Shown: in pieces, positions 26,214 through 34,910 of the stretch | Layout of the letters: each line of letters begins with the position of its first letter | Position numbering within the stretch: position 1 is the stretch's first letter | Assembly (NCBI GenBank): GCA_963169765.1 | Contig: CAUJEN010000150.1 | Location: 7,923-71,922 of the forward strand | Reading direction: 5' to 3' | DNA length: 64,000 bases | Origin: QWHO01 sp021404945 | Lineage (GTDB): Bacteria; Vulcanimicrobiota; Xenobia; Xenobiales; QWHO01 | Made by a program: the position numbers and the translations under genes | Notes under the pieces: generated by a model | Seen by the model: the letters and a program-made list of their open reading frames with translations, nothing else | What the model was told of the DNA's origin: nothing | Database searches by the model: none

Positions 26214-27281
26214 TCAGGGTTGCTCCGGCGCCGGCTCGCTCAGCTGCACGGGCTCGCCGCTCGTTGGAGCCACCTCGCCCGAGGGCTCGGCCGGCACCGA
26301 AGCCGGTTTCGATTCGGTGGGTTTGGCCGCGGGCGGAGGCGCGCTGGGCAGCTCCATGTCGATGGGCACCGAGAAGGTCAGGCTGGCTACGTCGCCCTGA
26401 AAGCGCGCGTAGGCGTCATACTCGTGCGAGAATTTGAGCGTGATCCCCAGGAAGTTGGCCTCGGGAATCGTGACCGACACCTCGCCTCCGACGGCGTGGG
26501 CCTGGTTGGTGATCTGGTTGTTGAACCCGAAGCCCGCGCTGGCCGGGTTGAGCTGCCAGGTGTCGTAGCCGGTCAGGCCGATTGTCCACTGATCGTCCAG
26601 CTTCTTGCGAACGCCCCAGTCGAGCGAGAAGTAGTTGCCCGGGTTGAACCCGTTGGAGCGGCTGCTATCGGCTTCATACGTGCCCGCCGCGTTGAGGCTC
26701 CAGGTGCGCTCGTCGTCGAGGTAGTAAGCTCCACCCAGCTGAAGCTGGTTCGTCCAGAAGCCTCGGCCCACGTTGAGCGGCACACCGCTCGAGTAGGAGC
26801 CGGTGGGAGCCCAGATGCCATAGCTGAACATGGCGTCGTACTTCTCGCCGTGCCAACCCAGGATCAAAGGCACGATGAGCGCGTCTCCAAGACCAAACTT
26901 GCTGCCCCCCGCCTGGCGAGCCTGGAGCAGTCCCACGTCGAGCTGGGCGCCTGCGCTCGGCTGCATCAGTGGGAGCAGGATCATGGCGCCGTAATCGGCC
27001 CCGAGGAGCTTCTCCCCGGTCTGCCACATGACGATCTGGTTCGCGGCGAAGATGTTGGCGTCCAGATTGAGGGTGACCGGCACGCGCCCGTTCAGGAGCG
27101 TGCGGTCCAGCTGGGCCTGACCGGTGTAGTAGATCATGTTCTCGGAGAAATACACTCCGGGAAATGGCGGCATATTGGTCAGGGAATCCAGCGGGAAAGC
27201 CCCCGGCTGGTAGTGGGCCTGGCCCAGGGCCGGAGCGGCCAGCAGGGCAAGCGCCAGGAACAAGAAGCGTAGCCGTGACAT
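26214..27281 (-). CDS. Outer-membrane beta-barrel protein (MetA-pathway/SphA-like)
   Basis: A signal peptide (MSRLRFLFLALALLAAPALG) is followed by about 290 residues of alternating amphipathic strands rich in Tyr, Gly and Asn (GDALIVPLILGW, YGIWAPTGSY, GGAYYLDDERTWSLNAAGTYE). This fits the 'putative MetA-pathway of phenol degradation' family, an outer-membrane barrel thought to transport hydrophobic compounds. The last ~45 residues are Pro/Glu-rich and disordered, which is unusual for a barrel end. AGAGAGG precedes the ATG. It is divergent from dsbD across 227 bp. Confidence 0.85.
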   Translation of the reverse strand: MSRLRFLFLALALLAAPALGQAHYQPGAFPLDSLTNMPPFPGVYFSENMIYYTGQAQLDRTLLNGRVPVTLNLDANIFAANQIVMWQTGEKLLGADYGAMILLPLMQPSAGAQLDVGLLQARQAGGSKFGLGDALIVPLILGWHGEKYDAMFSYGIWAPTGSYSSGVPLNVGRGFWTNQLQLGGAYYLDDERTWSLNAAGTYEADSSRSNGFNPGNYFSLDWGVRKKLDDQWTIGLTGYDTWQLNPASAGFGFNNQITNQAHAVGGEVSVTIPEANFLGITLKFSHEYDAYARFQGDVASLTFSVPIDMELPSAPPPAAKPTESKPASVPAEPSGEVAPTSGEPVQLSEPAPEQP

Positions 27282-27508
27282 AATTCACCTCTCTCTTGGA
27301 GTCTCCACCCCGTGCGCACTGGACGTGAGATTTCCTGCATGGAAATCTGCTACTGTGTTGATTCCCAGACAGCTCGGTGGCAGGTCGCTTTGTGGCGCCG
27401 TCCCAACATCACGGCCGGTCGCACCCTATACCGGCCGGCGATTCCCCTTCTCGCAGCGAAATCGCCCTGCAGGATAGGACGGCCCGCCGCTGCGTTGAAG
27501 GGGAACAG

Positions 27509-29515
27509 ATGAGACACTGGCTCACCTTTTGCTTGGCCATTCTACTCCTGGTCGCGGGCTCGGCCCAACCAGTCAAGAAGGCTCACGTTCAATCCGAGCT
27601 GATCAGCGATCAGACCGTGGTGGCACCGGGCAGCACCTTCTGGGTGGGCCTGCGCCTGGAGATGGAGCCCGAGTGGCACACCTACTGGCAGAACCCTGGC
27701 GACGGCGGGCTGGCCACCAAAATCGAGTGGACCCTGCCCGAGGGCGTGACGGCCGGTCCGATCCAGTGGCCGGCTCCCGAGCGCGTGGAGCTGGCCGGGC
27801 TGGTCAGCTTCGGCTACTCGCACGAGGTCGTCTTGCTCACCCAGCTGCAGACCGCTCCCGACCTCAAGAGCGGGCCGCTCACGCTGAAGGCCAACGTCAG
27901 CTACCTGGCCTGCAAGGAGGAGTGCATCCCCGGCCAGGCCGACCTGACCCTGAAGTTGAGCGCCGGGGCGGCCAGCCAGCCCTCCGAGCAGGCCGAGAGC
28001 CTGGCCCGGGCCCGCGATCAACTGCCCCTGGGGCCGGACCCGGCCGTGCAGGCTCGCCTGGAAGGCACGAAGATCCTTCTCAGCCTGCCGCCCGGCACTC
28101 AGAAGGCCGAGTTTTTCCCGCTCGATAACGAGCAGATCAAGCTGGATGCCCCCCAGACCCTCAAACAGGACCAGCTCGAGCTGCAGGCGGCCGAGAAAGC
28201 TCCCGCCCGGCTCTCGGGCGTGCTGGTGATGGGCGACAAGTCCTACCAGGTGGATCTGCCCCTGACCACCGGCGGGGCCGCCGCCCAGGCCCCTCAGGTC
28301 AGCTTTCTGCCCGCCTTCCTGTCGGCCTTTCTGGGCGGGCTCTTGCTCAACTTGATGCCCTGCGTCTTCCCGGTGCTCTCCATGAAGGTGCTGGGCTTCG
28401 TGGAGGCGGCTGGCGAGAGCAAAGGCAAGCCATGGATGCACGGCCTGGTGTTCACGCTGGGCGTTCTGGTCTCGTTCTGGGCCCTGACGGCGGCCCTGCT
28501 GGCCGTCAAGGCGGGCGGGGCCAAAGTGGGCTGGGGCTTTCAGCTGCAAGAGCCCGGTATCGTGATCGCCCTGGCCGTGCTCTTCTTCGCGCTGGGCCTG
28601 AACTTTCTGGGCGTCTTCGAGATCGGCCTGACGCTCACGCGCCTGGGAGATGTCGCCGAGCAGAAGTCAGGTCTGTCAGGGGCCTTCTGGAGCGGGGTGC
28701 TGGCCACCCTGGCGGCCACCCCCTGCACCGCCCCCTTTATGGGCAGCGCGGTCGGCTTTGCCCTCACCGCTCCGGTGCTGCAGACGTTCCTGATCTTCAC
28801 CTCGCTGGGGCTGGGAATGGCCTTCCCCTACCTGGTTCTCTCCAGCGTTCCGGCTCTGCTGCGCTTCGTGCCCCGTCCCGGCCCCTGGATGGAAAGCTTC
28901 AAACAGTTCCTGGCCTTCCCGCTGCTGGCCACCACCGGCGGACTGTTGTGGGTGCTGGGCCAGCAACGCGGCTCGAACGCCGTGGCCGTGATGCTGCAGG
29001 CTCTGGTGCTCTTCGGCATGGCCGCCTGGGCCTACGGCCGCTGGGGTTTCTCCATCAAGACCGGAGTGCGAGCCCGGGGGCTGGCCTTCACCGCCCTGCT
29101 GCTCGTCGCAGGCCTGGCCGTCTCGATGCAGGCCGCCCGCTTCGGGGGCCCGAGCGGCCATTGGCAGAGTTTCTCGCCCGAGAAGGTGGCCGAGCTGCGG
29201 GCCGCCGGCAAGCCGGTCTTCGTCGACTTCACGGCTGCCTGGTGCTTCAGCTGTCAGGTCAACGAGCAGGTGGCCCTCAAGCCCAAAGAGGTGCTCGATG
29301 CCTTTCAGGCCCGGGGAATCACCATGCTGAAGGCCGACTGGACCAACCGCGACGAGGTCATCACCCGCGAGCTGGAAAAGTTCGGGCGAAGCGGCGTGCC
29401 CCTCTACGTGCTCTATCCGGCCGGCGGCGAGCCCGAGGTGCTGCCCCAGGTGCTCACCCCCAGCATCGTGCTCAAGGCTTTGGAGAAGATCCCGACCAGC
29501 TCTTCAGCAAACTGA
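27509..29515 (+). CDS. dsbD: Thiol:disulfide interchange protein DsbD-like
   Basis: This 668-residue protein delivers reducing power across the inner membrane. It has a signal peptide (MRHWLTFCLAILLLVAGSAQ) and an N-terminal periplasmic DsbC-corrector-like domain (WHTYWQNPGDGG; YLACKEECIPG). The CcdA-like membrane domain has its Cys pair in LLNLMPCVFPVLSMK and AATPCTAPFMGSA. A C-terminal thioredoxin domain has CFSC (VDFTAAWCFSCQVNE). The ATG at 27509 has AAGGGG 5 nt upstream; the longer frame upstream has no signal sequence. Its last 44 bp overlap the convergent gene that follows. Confidence 0.93.
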   Translation: MRHWLTFCLAILLLVAGSAQPVKKAHVQSELISDQTVVAPGSTFWVGLRLEMEPEWHTYWQNPGDGGLATKIEWTLPEGVTAGPIQWPAPERVELAGLVSFGYSHEVVLLTQLQTAPDLKSGPLTLKANVSYLACKEECIPGQADLTLKLSAGAASQPSEQAESLARARDQLPLGPDPAVQARLEGTKILLSLPPGTQKAEFFPLDNEQIKLDAPQTLKQDQLELQAAEKAPARLSGVLVMGDKSYQVDLPLTTGGAAAQAPQVSFLPAFLSAFLGGLLLNLMPCVFPVLSMKVLGFVEAAGESKGKPWMHGLVFTLGVLVSFWALTAALLAVKAGGAKVGWGFQLQEPGIVIALAVLFFALGLNFLGVFEIGLTLTRLGDVAEQKSGLSGAFWSGVLATLAATPCTAPFMGSAVGFALTAPVLQTFLIFTSLGLGMAFPYLVLSSVPALLRFVPRPGPWMESFKQFLAFPLLATTGGLLWVLGQQRGSNAVAVMLQALVLFGMAAWAYGRWGFSIKTGVRARGLAFTALLLVAGLAVSMQAARFGGPSGHWQSFSPEKVAELRAAGKPVFVDFTAAWCFSCQVNEQVALKPKEVLDAFQARGITMLKADWTNRDEVITRELEKFGRSGVPLYVLYPAGGEPEVLPQVLTPSIVLKALEKIPTSSSAN

Positions 29516-30053
29516 CCCAGCTCCCGGCCGGACTCTCGCTGACGTACTTGACCAACCCCACGCCGCTCGCGTAGTAGCTGGTCTGGTTGAGGGTGCTGCC
29601 GGACTGGGTCGTGAGAGTCTCCACCACCAGGCAGGTGAACGTGCCGGCGGGTACGTTCACCTGGGCAGTGGCCAGGATGCGGTTGGAGTCGGTGATCTCG
29701 CTGCTGCGCCCCAGCCGACCGGTCCAGCCCCAACTGGTGCCGGGCTTCATGGGAAAGCGCAGGTAAGGCCGGGCCGGCTGGTAGAGCGCCTGCTCGCCGT
29801 CCGGGTCTTCCAGACCCGTGAGAAGGATGCCGCCCGCGCCCACCTCGTACCACTCCTGGGTCAGGACCTGGGGCATGATGGTGCGCACCAGGGCCCGGTT
29901 GCCCTCGTTCCTGACCACCTCCACCGAGTAGTCGAACGACTGACGGCCCTTGAACTGGTAAACCCAGCTCAACCCCGAGCCGACCGGAAAGTAGTCGGTT
30001 TCTGTCGCCAGCGCGCAGGGCAGCAGCAAGGCCAGCAGGGCAATCCACCTCAA
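29472..30053 (-). CDS. Secreted hypothetical protein
   Basis: A signal peptide (MRWIALLALLLPCALAT) precedes about 175 residues of beta-rich sequence (YFPVGSGLSWVYQFKG, VPAGTFTCLVVETL, YYASGVGLVKYV). The pattern 'G..W.Y.......V' and 'G.F....V' is common in small periplasmic or surface proteins of unknown role. It starts as the YkgJ-TPR gene ends (4-nt overlap), so the two form an operon. Its last 44 bp are antisense to the end of dsbD. Confidence 0.8.
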   Translation of the reverse strand: MRWIALLALLLPCALATETDYFPVGSGLSWVYQFKGRQSFDYSVEVVRNEGNRALVRTIMPQVLTQEWYEVGAGGILLTGLEDPDGEQALYQPARPYLRFPMKPGTSWGWTGRLGRSSEITDSNRILATAQVNVPAGTFTCLVVETLTTQSGSTLNQTSYYASGVGLVKYVSESPAGSWVSLLKSWSGSSPKP

Positions 30054-31168
30054 GAAGCCGTCACCCCTTCAGCGGCGGCGCGCTCGAGGTGGGGGCGGGC
30101 CTCGTCCTCTCGCCCCAGGCGGCTCAGGGCCACGCCCAGCCGCAGGCGGGCCAGCGACTGGGAGGGGTCGACCTCCAGAGAGCGCAAAAGCCAGGGGATG
30201 CCGGCCTCCATCTGGCCCTGAGCCAGCTCCAGGTAGCCCCGGTAGGTCAGGGCCGGAGCATGCTGGGGATTGAGGCGCACGGCCTCGTCCAGGGCCTGGG
30301 CGGCGGGCTGGAAGGCGCCCAGCTCGAGCTCGGCGCGAGCCAGCTGGTAGCGAAGGTCAGCCGCCTCGGGGGCCAGCGTGACGGCCCGCAGGAAGGCCTC
30401 GCGCGCCCCCTCCCAGTTCTCCTGGCCCGAGCGGGCCAGGCCCAGCGTCATCTGCTGCATGGCCGTCGTGCGGCCCTGGCAGGCCGAAGCCTCGGCGGCC
30501 GCGTACTCGCCTAGAAAAAGCTCCATCCAGGCCCGATCGACCGGGTCGGTCGCGTCGAGATGGGCCAGGTTGACGGCCGGGTGGCCGCCCCCGGCGCTAA
30601 CCGGTCCGGGAGCCCGCATGGCCAGGTAGTCGCGCTTGAGCTGGTGGATGGCGCGGGCTTCAGGCAGGAGCGCGAAGTACTCCTCGGGCGCGAACTCGCG
30701 CTCGTGGCCGCGAAACACACACACCCCGGGCAACACGGTGCGCTGCTCGCGGTAATGGCCGAAGGTGCGGCAGGCATAAGGGCGATGAGCATAGACCGTG
30801 CAGCCGCCCTGGTAGTAGGGGCAGACGGCCGCCGCGCCCTCCTCGCGAGCTGCGTAGCGGCGAAAGTCCTCCACCTTCTCGGAACCGACCCGGGCGGCCA
30901 GGTAGTCCAGCTCGAGGTCGCTGACCACGTGCTGGGAAAGGCCCGCGGCCGTGCAACAAAGGTTGCAGCTTCCGCAGGGGTTGCCCGGGTGACGGGGCAG
31001 GGCGGCGTCGAGACGGGCGAACAGCTCGTCCAGGGCGAGGTAGAAGTCGTGCCGGGTGCTCAGGTCAGCCAGCGGATAGACTCCAGACCCATCTGAGGAT
31101 TCGCATGAGCCTGAGGATTCCAGGCCGCGCCAGGGGCCCCTCCCGAAGGTGGCGAAACTCGCTGTCAT
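30050..31168 (-). CDS. YkgJ-type Cys-cluster protein fused to TPR repeats
   Basis: A YkgJ/zinc-iron-chelating domain with CGSCNLCC, CPYYQGGC, RPYACRTFGH and a last Cys in LPGVCVF is followed by about four TPR units (YQLARAELELGAFQPAAQALDEAVRLNP). The protein is cytosolic. The start is unclear: the only canonical in-frame start here is ATG 31168, which overlaps the Ku start head-to-head and lacks a ribosome-binding site. A CTG at 31072 has GGAG 8 nt upstream and better codon usage after it. The fusion suggests a metal-binding unit on a protein-interaction scaffold. Confidence 0.82.
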   Translation of the reverse strand: MTASFATFGRGPWRGLESSGSCESSDGSGVYPLADLSTRHDFYLALDELFARLDAALPRHPGNPCGSCNLCCTAAGLSQHVVSDLELDYLAARVGSEKVEDFRRYAAREEGAAAVCPYYQGGCTVYAHRPYACRTFGHYREQRTVLPGVCVFRGHEREFAPEEYFALLPEARAIHQLKRDYLAMRAPGPVSAGGGHPAVNLAHLDATDPVDRAWMELFLGEYAAAEASACQGRTTAMQQMTLGLARSGQENWEGAREAFLRAVTLAPEAADLRYQLARAELELGAFQPAAQALDEAVRLNPQHAPALTYRGYLELAQGQMEAGIPWLLRSLEVDPSQSLARLRLGVALSRLGREDEARPHLERAAAEGVTAS

Positions 31169-31982
31169 GGCAGCGCGCGCGCTCTGGAGCGGATCGATCA
31201 ACTTCGGGATGGTCAACATCCCCGTCAAGCTGTTCTCCGCCACCAGCAACCACAACGTCTCCTTCCACCTCCTGCACGCCCCCTGCAAAAGCCGGGTCAA
31301 GTACCAGGTCTACTGCCCGGTGCACGAGACCGAGGTGCCCCGCAGCGACCTGGTCAAGGGCTACGAGTTTGCCAAGAACCAGTACGCGGTGCTGACCGAA
31401 GAGGACTTCGAGCAGCTGCCCGTTCCCTCCAGGCAGAGCATCGAGCTGTCAGCCTTCGTCAAGCTCGACGAGGTCGATCCGCTCTACTTCGAGCAGAGCT
31501 TCTACCTGGCCCCCGACGAGATCGGCAAGAAGGCCTACGCCCTGCTGGTGCGCTCGCTGCAGGAGAAGGGCCTGGTGGGCATCGCCAAGGTGACCCTGCG
31601 CAATCAAGAGCGGGTCTGCGCCCTGCGCGCCAGGGATGGAGCGGTGGTGCTCTCCACGCTGCACTTTGCCGACGAGATCAAGGCCGTGCCCGAGGGCGTC
31701 CCGGGCGATCTCGAGGTGTCCGAGCGCGAGCTGCAGATGGCCAACACGCTGATCGACCTGTTGACGGCCGAGAAGTTCGAGGCCGGCGAGTTCAAGGACG
31801 AGTACCGAGAAGCGCTGATGAAGCTGATCGAGGCCAAGATCCAGGGCCAGGAGGTGGCCGCCTCGCCGGCCCCCGCGCCGGCCCAGGTGGTGGACCTGAT
31901 GGCCGCCCTGCGGGCCAGCGTGGAAGCCGCCGAGAAGGCGCGCCAGAGCCGCCAGTCGGAGCCGAGCGTCAAGGCCGGGTGA
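31167..31982 (+). CDS. ku: DNA end-binding protein Ku
   Basis: This 271-residue bacterial Ku has the conserved opening (ALWSGSINFGMVNIPVKLFSAT), FHLLHAPCKSRVKYQVYCP, YFEQSFYLAPDE and the core dimer region ending at about residue 225, with a short lysine-poor tail. It forms a ring at double-strand breaks and recruits the ligase for end joining. ATG 31167 is chosen by alignment to the family start; a GTG 18 bp upstream is possible. It overlaps the ligase gene by 4 nt. Confidence 0.95.
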   Translation: MAARALWSGSINFGMVNIPVKLFSATSNHNVSFHLLHAPCKSRVKYQVYCPVHETEVPRSDLVKGYEFAKNQYAVLTEEDFEQLPVPSRQSIELSAFVKLDEVDPLYFEQSFYLAPDEIGKKAYALLVRSLQEKGLVGIAKVTLRNQERVCALRARDGAVVLSTLHFADEIKAVPEGVPGDLEVSERELQMANTLIDLLTAEKFEAGEFKDEYREALMKLIEAKIQGQEVAASPAPAPAQVVDLMAALRASVEAAEKARQSRQSEPSVKAG

Positions 31983-33010
31983 ACCTCCCCGTCCTGCCCC
32001 CGGTGGCCCCCATGCTGGCCAGCCTCAACCGCGCCTTCCCCGAGGGTGCCGGCTGGAACTACGAGCCCAAGTGGGACGGCTTTCGCACGCTGATCTTCTT
32101 CGACGGCTCCGAGCTTTATCTCCAGAGCCGCGACCTCAAGCCGATGGGGCGCTACTTCCCGGAGCTGGAGCGATCTCTGCGGGAGGTTCTCCCGCCCCGG
32201 GTGGTGCTGGACGGCGAGCTGGTGGTCATCGGGCCGGAAGGGCTCGATTTCGACGCCCTGCAGATGCGCATCCACCCGGCCGCCTCGCGCATCCAGAAGC
32301 TGGCCGCCGAGATCCCCGCCTCCTTCGTGGCCTTCGATCTCCTGGCTTCAGACGGCGACAGCTTGATGGCGGTGCCCCAGGTCGAGCGGCGCGAGCGGCT
32401 GGAGCGCCTGCTCTCGCAGGTGCCGCGCCCGGTCTACCTCACCCCCAGCACCGGCGACCGGGCCCTGGCCGAGCTGTGGTTCCAGCGCTTCGAAGGAGCC
32501 GGCCTGGACGGCGTCATCGCCAAGCGCCACGAGCATCCGTATCGCCCCGACAAGCGCGACTTCCTGAAGATCAAGCACCAGCGCACCGCTGATTGCGTGG
32601 TGGGCGGTTTTCGCTGGGCCAGGGACCTGGAGGGCCAGGCCGTGGGCTCGCTGCTGCTGGGGCTCTACGATGAGAGCGGCACCCTGCACCACGTGGGCCA
32701 CACCGCAAGCTTCAAGGCGGCCGAGAAGCGCGAGCTGGTGCAGCGGCTCGAGCCCTACCGGGGGGGCGACAGCTTCGGCGACGGGCGCACCCCGGGCGCG
32801 CCCAGTCGCTGGACGGGCGGAAAGGACCTGAGCTGGGTGAAGCTGCGCCCCGAGCTGGTCTGCGAGGTGGCCTACGAGAAGCTCCAGCAAGACCGCTTCC
32901 GCCACGCCGCCACCTTCCTGCGCTGGCGCACGGACAAACCCGCCGAGCAATGCGACTTCGCCCAGCTCGACTCCCCCGTCCCCTTCGCGCTCGACGACAT
33001 CTTCCTCTGA
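31979..33010 (+). CDS. ATP-dependent DNA ligase (LigC/LigD-ligase type)
   Basis: This 343-residue protein has motif I EPKWDGFR (Lys31), motif III/IIIa FVAFDLLASDG, motif IV LDGVIAKRHEHPYRP, motif V DFLKIKHQ and an OB-fold end (SWVKLRPELVCEVAYEKL). It is the ligase module alone, without the polymerase or phosphoesterase domains of full LigD. Overlap with ku (GTGA) makes this a two-gene end-joining unit. The next gene overlaps by one base. Confidence 0.93.
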   Translation: MNLPVLPPVAPMLASLNRAFPEGAGWNYEPKWDGFRTLIFFDGSELYLQSRDLKPMGRYFPELERSLREVLPPRVVLDGELVVIGPEGLDFDALQMRIHPAASRIQKLAAEIPASFVAFDLLASDGDSLMAVPQVERRERLERLLSQVPRPVYLTPSTGDRALAELWFQRFEGAGLDGVIAKRHEHPYRPDKRDFLKIKHQRTADCVVGGFRWARDLEGQAVGSLLLGLYDESGTLHHVGHTASFKAAEKRELVQRLEPYRGGDSFGDGRTPGAPSRWTGGKDLSWVKLRPELVCEVAYEKLQQDRFRHAATFLRWRTDKPAEQCDFAQLDSPVPFALDDIFL

Positions 33011-34893
33011 TGCGCGCCCTGCCTATCGCCTTGCTGCTGGCCGTCTTGATGGTGCGCAACCTGGGCCCGCCCATCGACTTCGACGTCTGGTACCACGTGC
33101 GCATCGGCCAGGAGATCCAGCGCACCGGCGCGGTGCCCCACTACGATACCTTGACCGGGGCGGCCGACAGGGTGGAGCCGCACTACTACGTCAACGACGA
33201 GTGGGGCATGGGCTGGCTTTGCTGGCAGCTCTACCGCAGCTGGGGCTACGCCGGGCTGGCCTGGGGACTTTCCGGCCTCATCGGTCTGCTGGCCCTGGCT
33301 GTCTTCCTGGCCTGCCGGGCCGGCGGCGTTCCGGCCCTGCCGGCCACGCTCTCGGTGCTGCTGGCCGACGCCCTCATGCAGACCCGCTACGCGCTGCGGC
33401 CCCACCTGGTGACCCAGCTGCTGGCCGCGGCCATGATCGCGATGTTGCTGCGGGCCGAGCGCTCGCCCCGCTGGCTGTGGGGGCTGCCTCCCCTCTTCGT
33501 GCTGTGGAGCAACGTGCACGCCGGTGTTTCGCTGGGCGTGGGGCTGCTGGGCCTGTGGTGGATCGGCTCGCTCTCGAGCTTCGGTCGCTTTCCCCTGAGC
33601 TGGCGCCAGCTGGCTCCGCCCACCATTGGCTGCCTGGTGGCCCTCTTGTGCCGACCCGACGGCCACAAGCTCCCCATGTATGTGCTCACCCACTTTCGCC
33701 GCCCCCAGGTCTATGAGTGGGTGATGGAGTGGCAGCCGCTCGCGCGGGTCATGCCCGACTGGTGGATGGGCCCGCTGCCGCTCTACCTGCTGCTGGCCCT
33801 GGTCGGTTTTCTGCTGGCCTGGCGCCAGAAGTGTCTCAAGCTGCCCTATCTCTTCGCCTGCCTGGCCCTGAGCTATTTCGCCTTCCGCTGGGTTCGCGCC
33901 CTGGGAGAGCTGGGGGCGGTGGGGGTGCCGCTCATGGCCGCCACCTGGGCCAGCCTCAACTTCCACGAGCGCCTCACGAAGCGGGCCCGAAGCCCCCTGC
34001 TCACGCTCCTCTTGAGCCTGCTCCTGGGCCTCTTGCTGGCTCGCGAGTGCACCCGCGCGGAGCACTTCCGATTCGAGCCGGGGCGCCACATCTACCCGGT
34101 CGGGGCAGTGGAGTTCCTCGAGCGGCATCCCGCCAGGGTGATCTTCAACTCCAACCAGTTCGGCGGCTACCTGGTGTTCCGCCACCAGAAGCCGTTCTTT
34201 CACAGCGTGATGTCGGCCATCGCCGATCCCTTGCTGCGCGACTATTTCGCGCTGCGGCAGAACCCCGAGCGGCTCGGCGAGATGGTCTCGCGCTACGGCC
34301 TGGATGCCTTCTTGCTGCACTACGAGTACTTCGACGATCTGAGCCGGCTGATCGCCGCCCTGGATCAGAGCCCGGACTGGGATCTGGTCTACTTCGACGA
34401 CGTGGCCGTGCTCTACATGCCCTCCCGGCTGGGGCTGCCGGCCTACCGGGCCCTGCACCCCGGCCGTCCCGACCCGCTCGGCCCCGATCCTCTGGCCGCC
34501 CGGGCCGAGTTGGAGCGCTATCTGGCCGAGAGCCCCGGAGTGGCTCGTGGCTGGCTGCTGTGGGCCGTGCTGGGCGAGCGCACGGGCGATGCGGCGATGC
34601 AGGCCGAGGGCTATCAAAAGGTGCTCGAGCTCGCTCCCGACACCGTGCAGGCCCGATTGGGACGGGCCCGGTTGCGCTTTGCCGCCAGCGACTTCGCCGG
34701 CGCCGCCGAGGATGCCCGCGAGGCCGTACGCCTGGCACCCGGCTACGCGCCGGCTCGCTTCAACCTGGCCGTGGCGCTGGCCGCCCAGAACGACTTGAAG
34801 GGGGCTCGGCGCGAGCTGGACCGCTGCCTGCAGCTCGACCCCGGCTTTCAGCCCGCCATCGAGCTGAAGAACAGGCTGACCTCGTCGCCCTGA
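33010..34893 (+). CDS. Polytopic membrane protein with C-terminal TPRs
   Basis: This 627-residue protein has about ten membrane helices in its first ~360 residues and an early DFDVWYHVRIGQEI motif. A soluble domain (FNSNQFGGYLVF, RYGLDAFLLHYEYF) is followed by about three TPR units (AEGYQKVLELAPDTVQARLGRARLRF). The layout resembles GT-C-like polytopic glycosyltransferases, and an Asp pair early in the first loop would fit, but that is tentative. It starts inside the ligase stop (TGATG), which is an odd partner for DNA repair. Confidence 0.85.
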   Translation: MRALPIALLLAVLMVRNLGPPIDFDVWYHVRIGQEIQRTGAVPHYDTLTGAADRVEPHYYVNDEWGMGWLCWQLYRSWGYAGLAWGLSGLIGLLALAVFLACRAGGVPALPATLSVLLADALMQTRYALRPHLVTQLLAAAMIAMLLRAERSPRWLWGLPPLFVLWSNVHAGVSLGVGLLGLWWIGSLSSFGRFPLSWRQLAPPTIGCLVALLCRPDGHKLPMYVLTHFRRPQVYEWVMEWQPLARVMPDWWMGPLPLYLLLALVGFLLAWRQKCLKLPYLFACLALSYFAFRWVRALGELGAVGVPLMAATWASLNFHERLTKRARSPLLTLLLSLLLGLLLARECTRAEHFRFEPGRHIYPVGAVEFLERHPARVIFNSNQFGGYLVFRHQKPFFHSVMSAIADPLLRDYFALRQNPERLGEMVSRYGLDAFLLHYEYFDDLSRLIAALDQSPDWDLVYFDDVAVLYMPSRLGLPAYRALHPGRPDPLGPDPLAARAELERYLAESPGVARGWLLWAVLGERTGDAAMQAEGYQKVLELAPDTVQARLGRARLRFAASDFAGAAEDAREAVRLAPGYAPARFNLAVALAAQNDLKGARRELDRCLQLDPGFQPAIELKNRLTSSP

Positions 34894-34910
34894 CCACGCC
34901 TGGTGACCCG

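Noticed and set aside
31979..33010. Full LigD with polymerase and phosphoesterase domains
   Set aside because: Only the ligase and OB-fold motifs are present in 343 residues.
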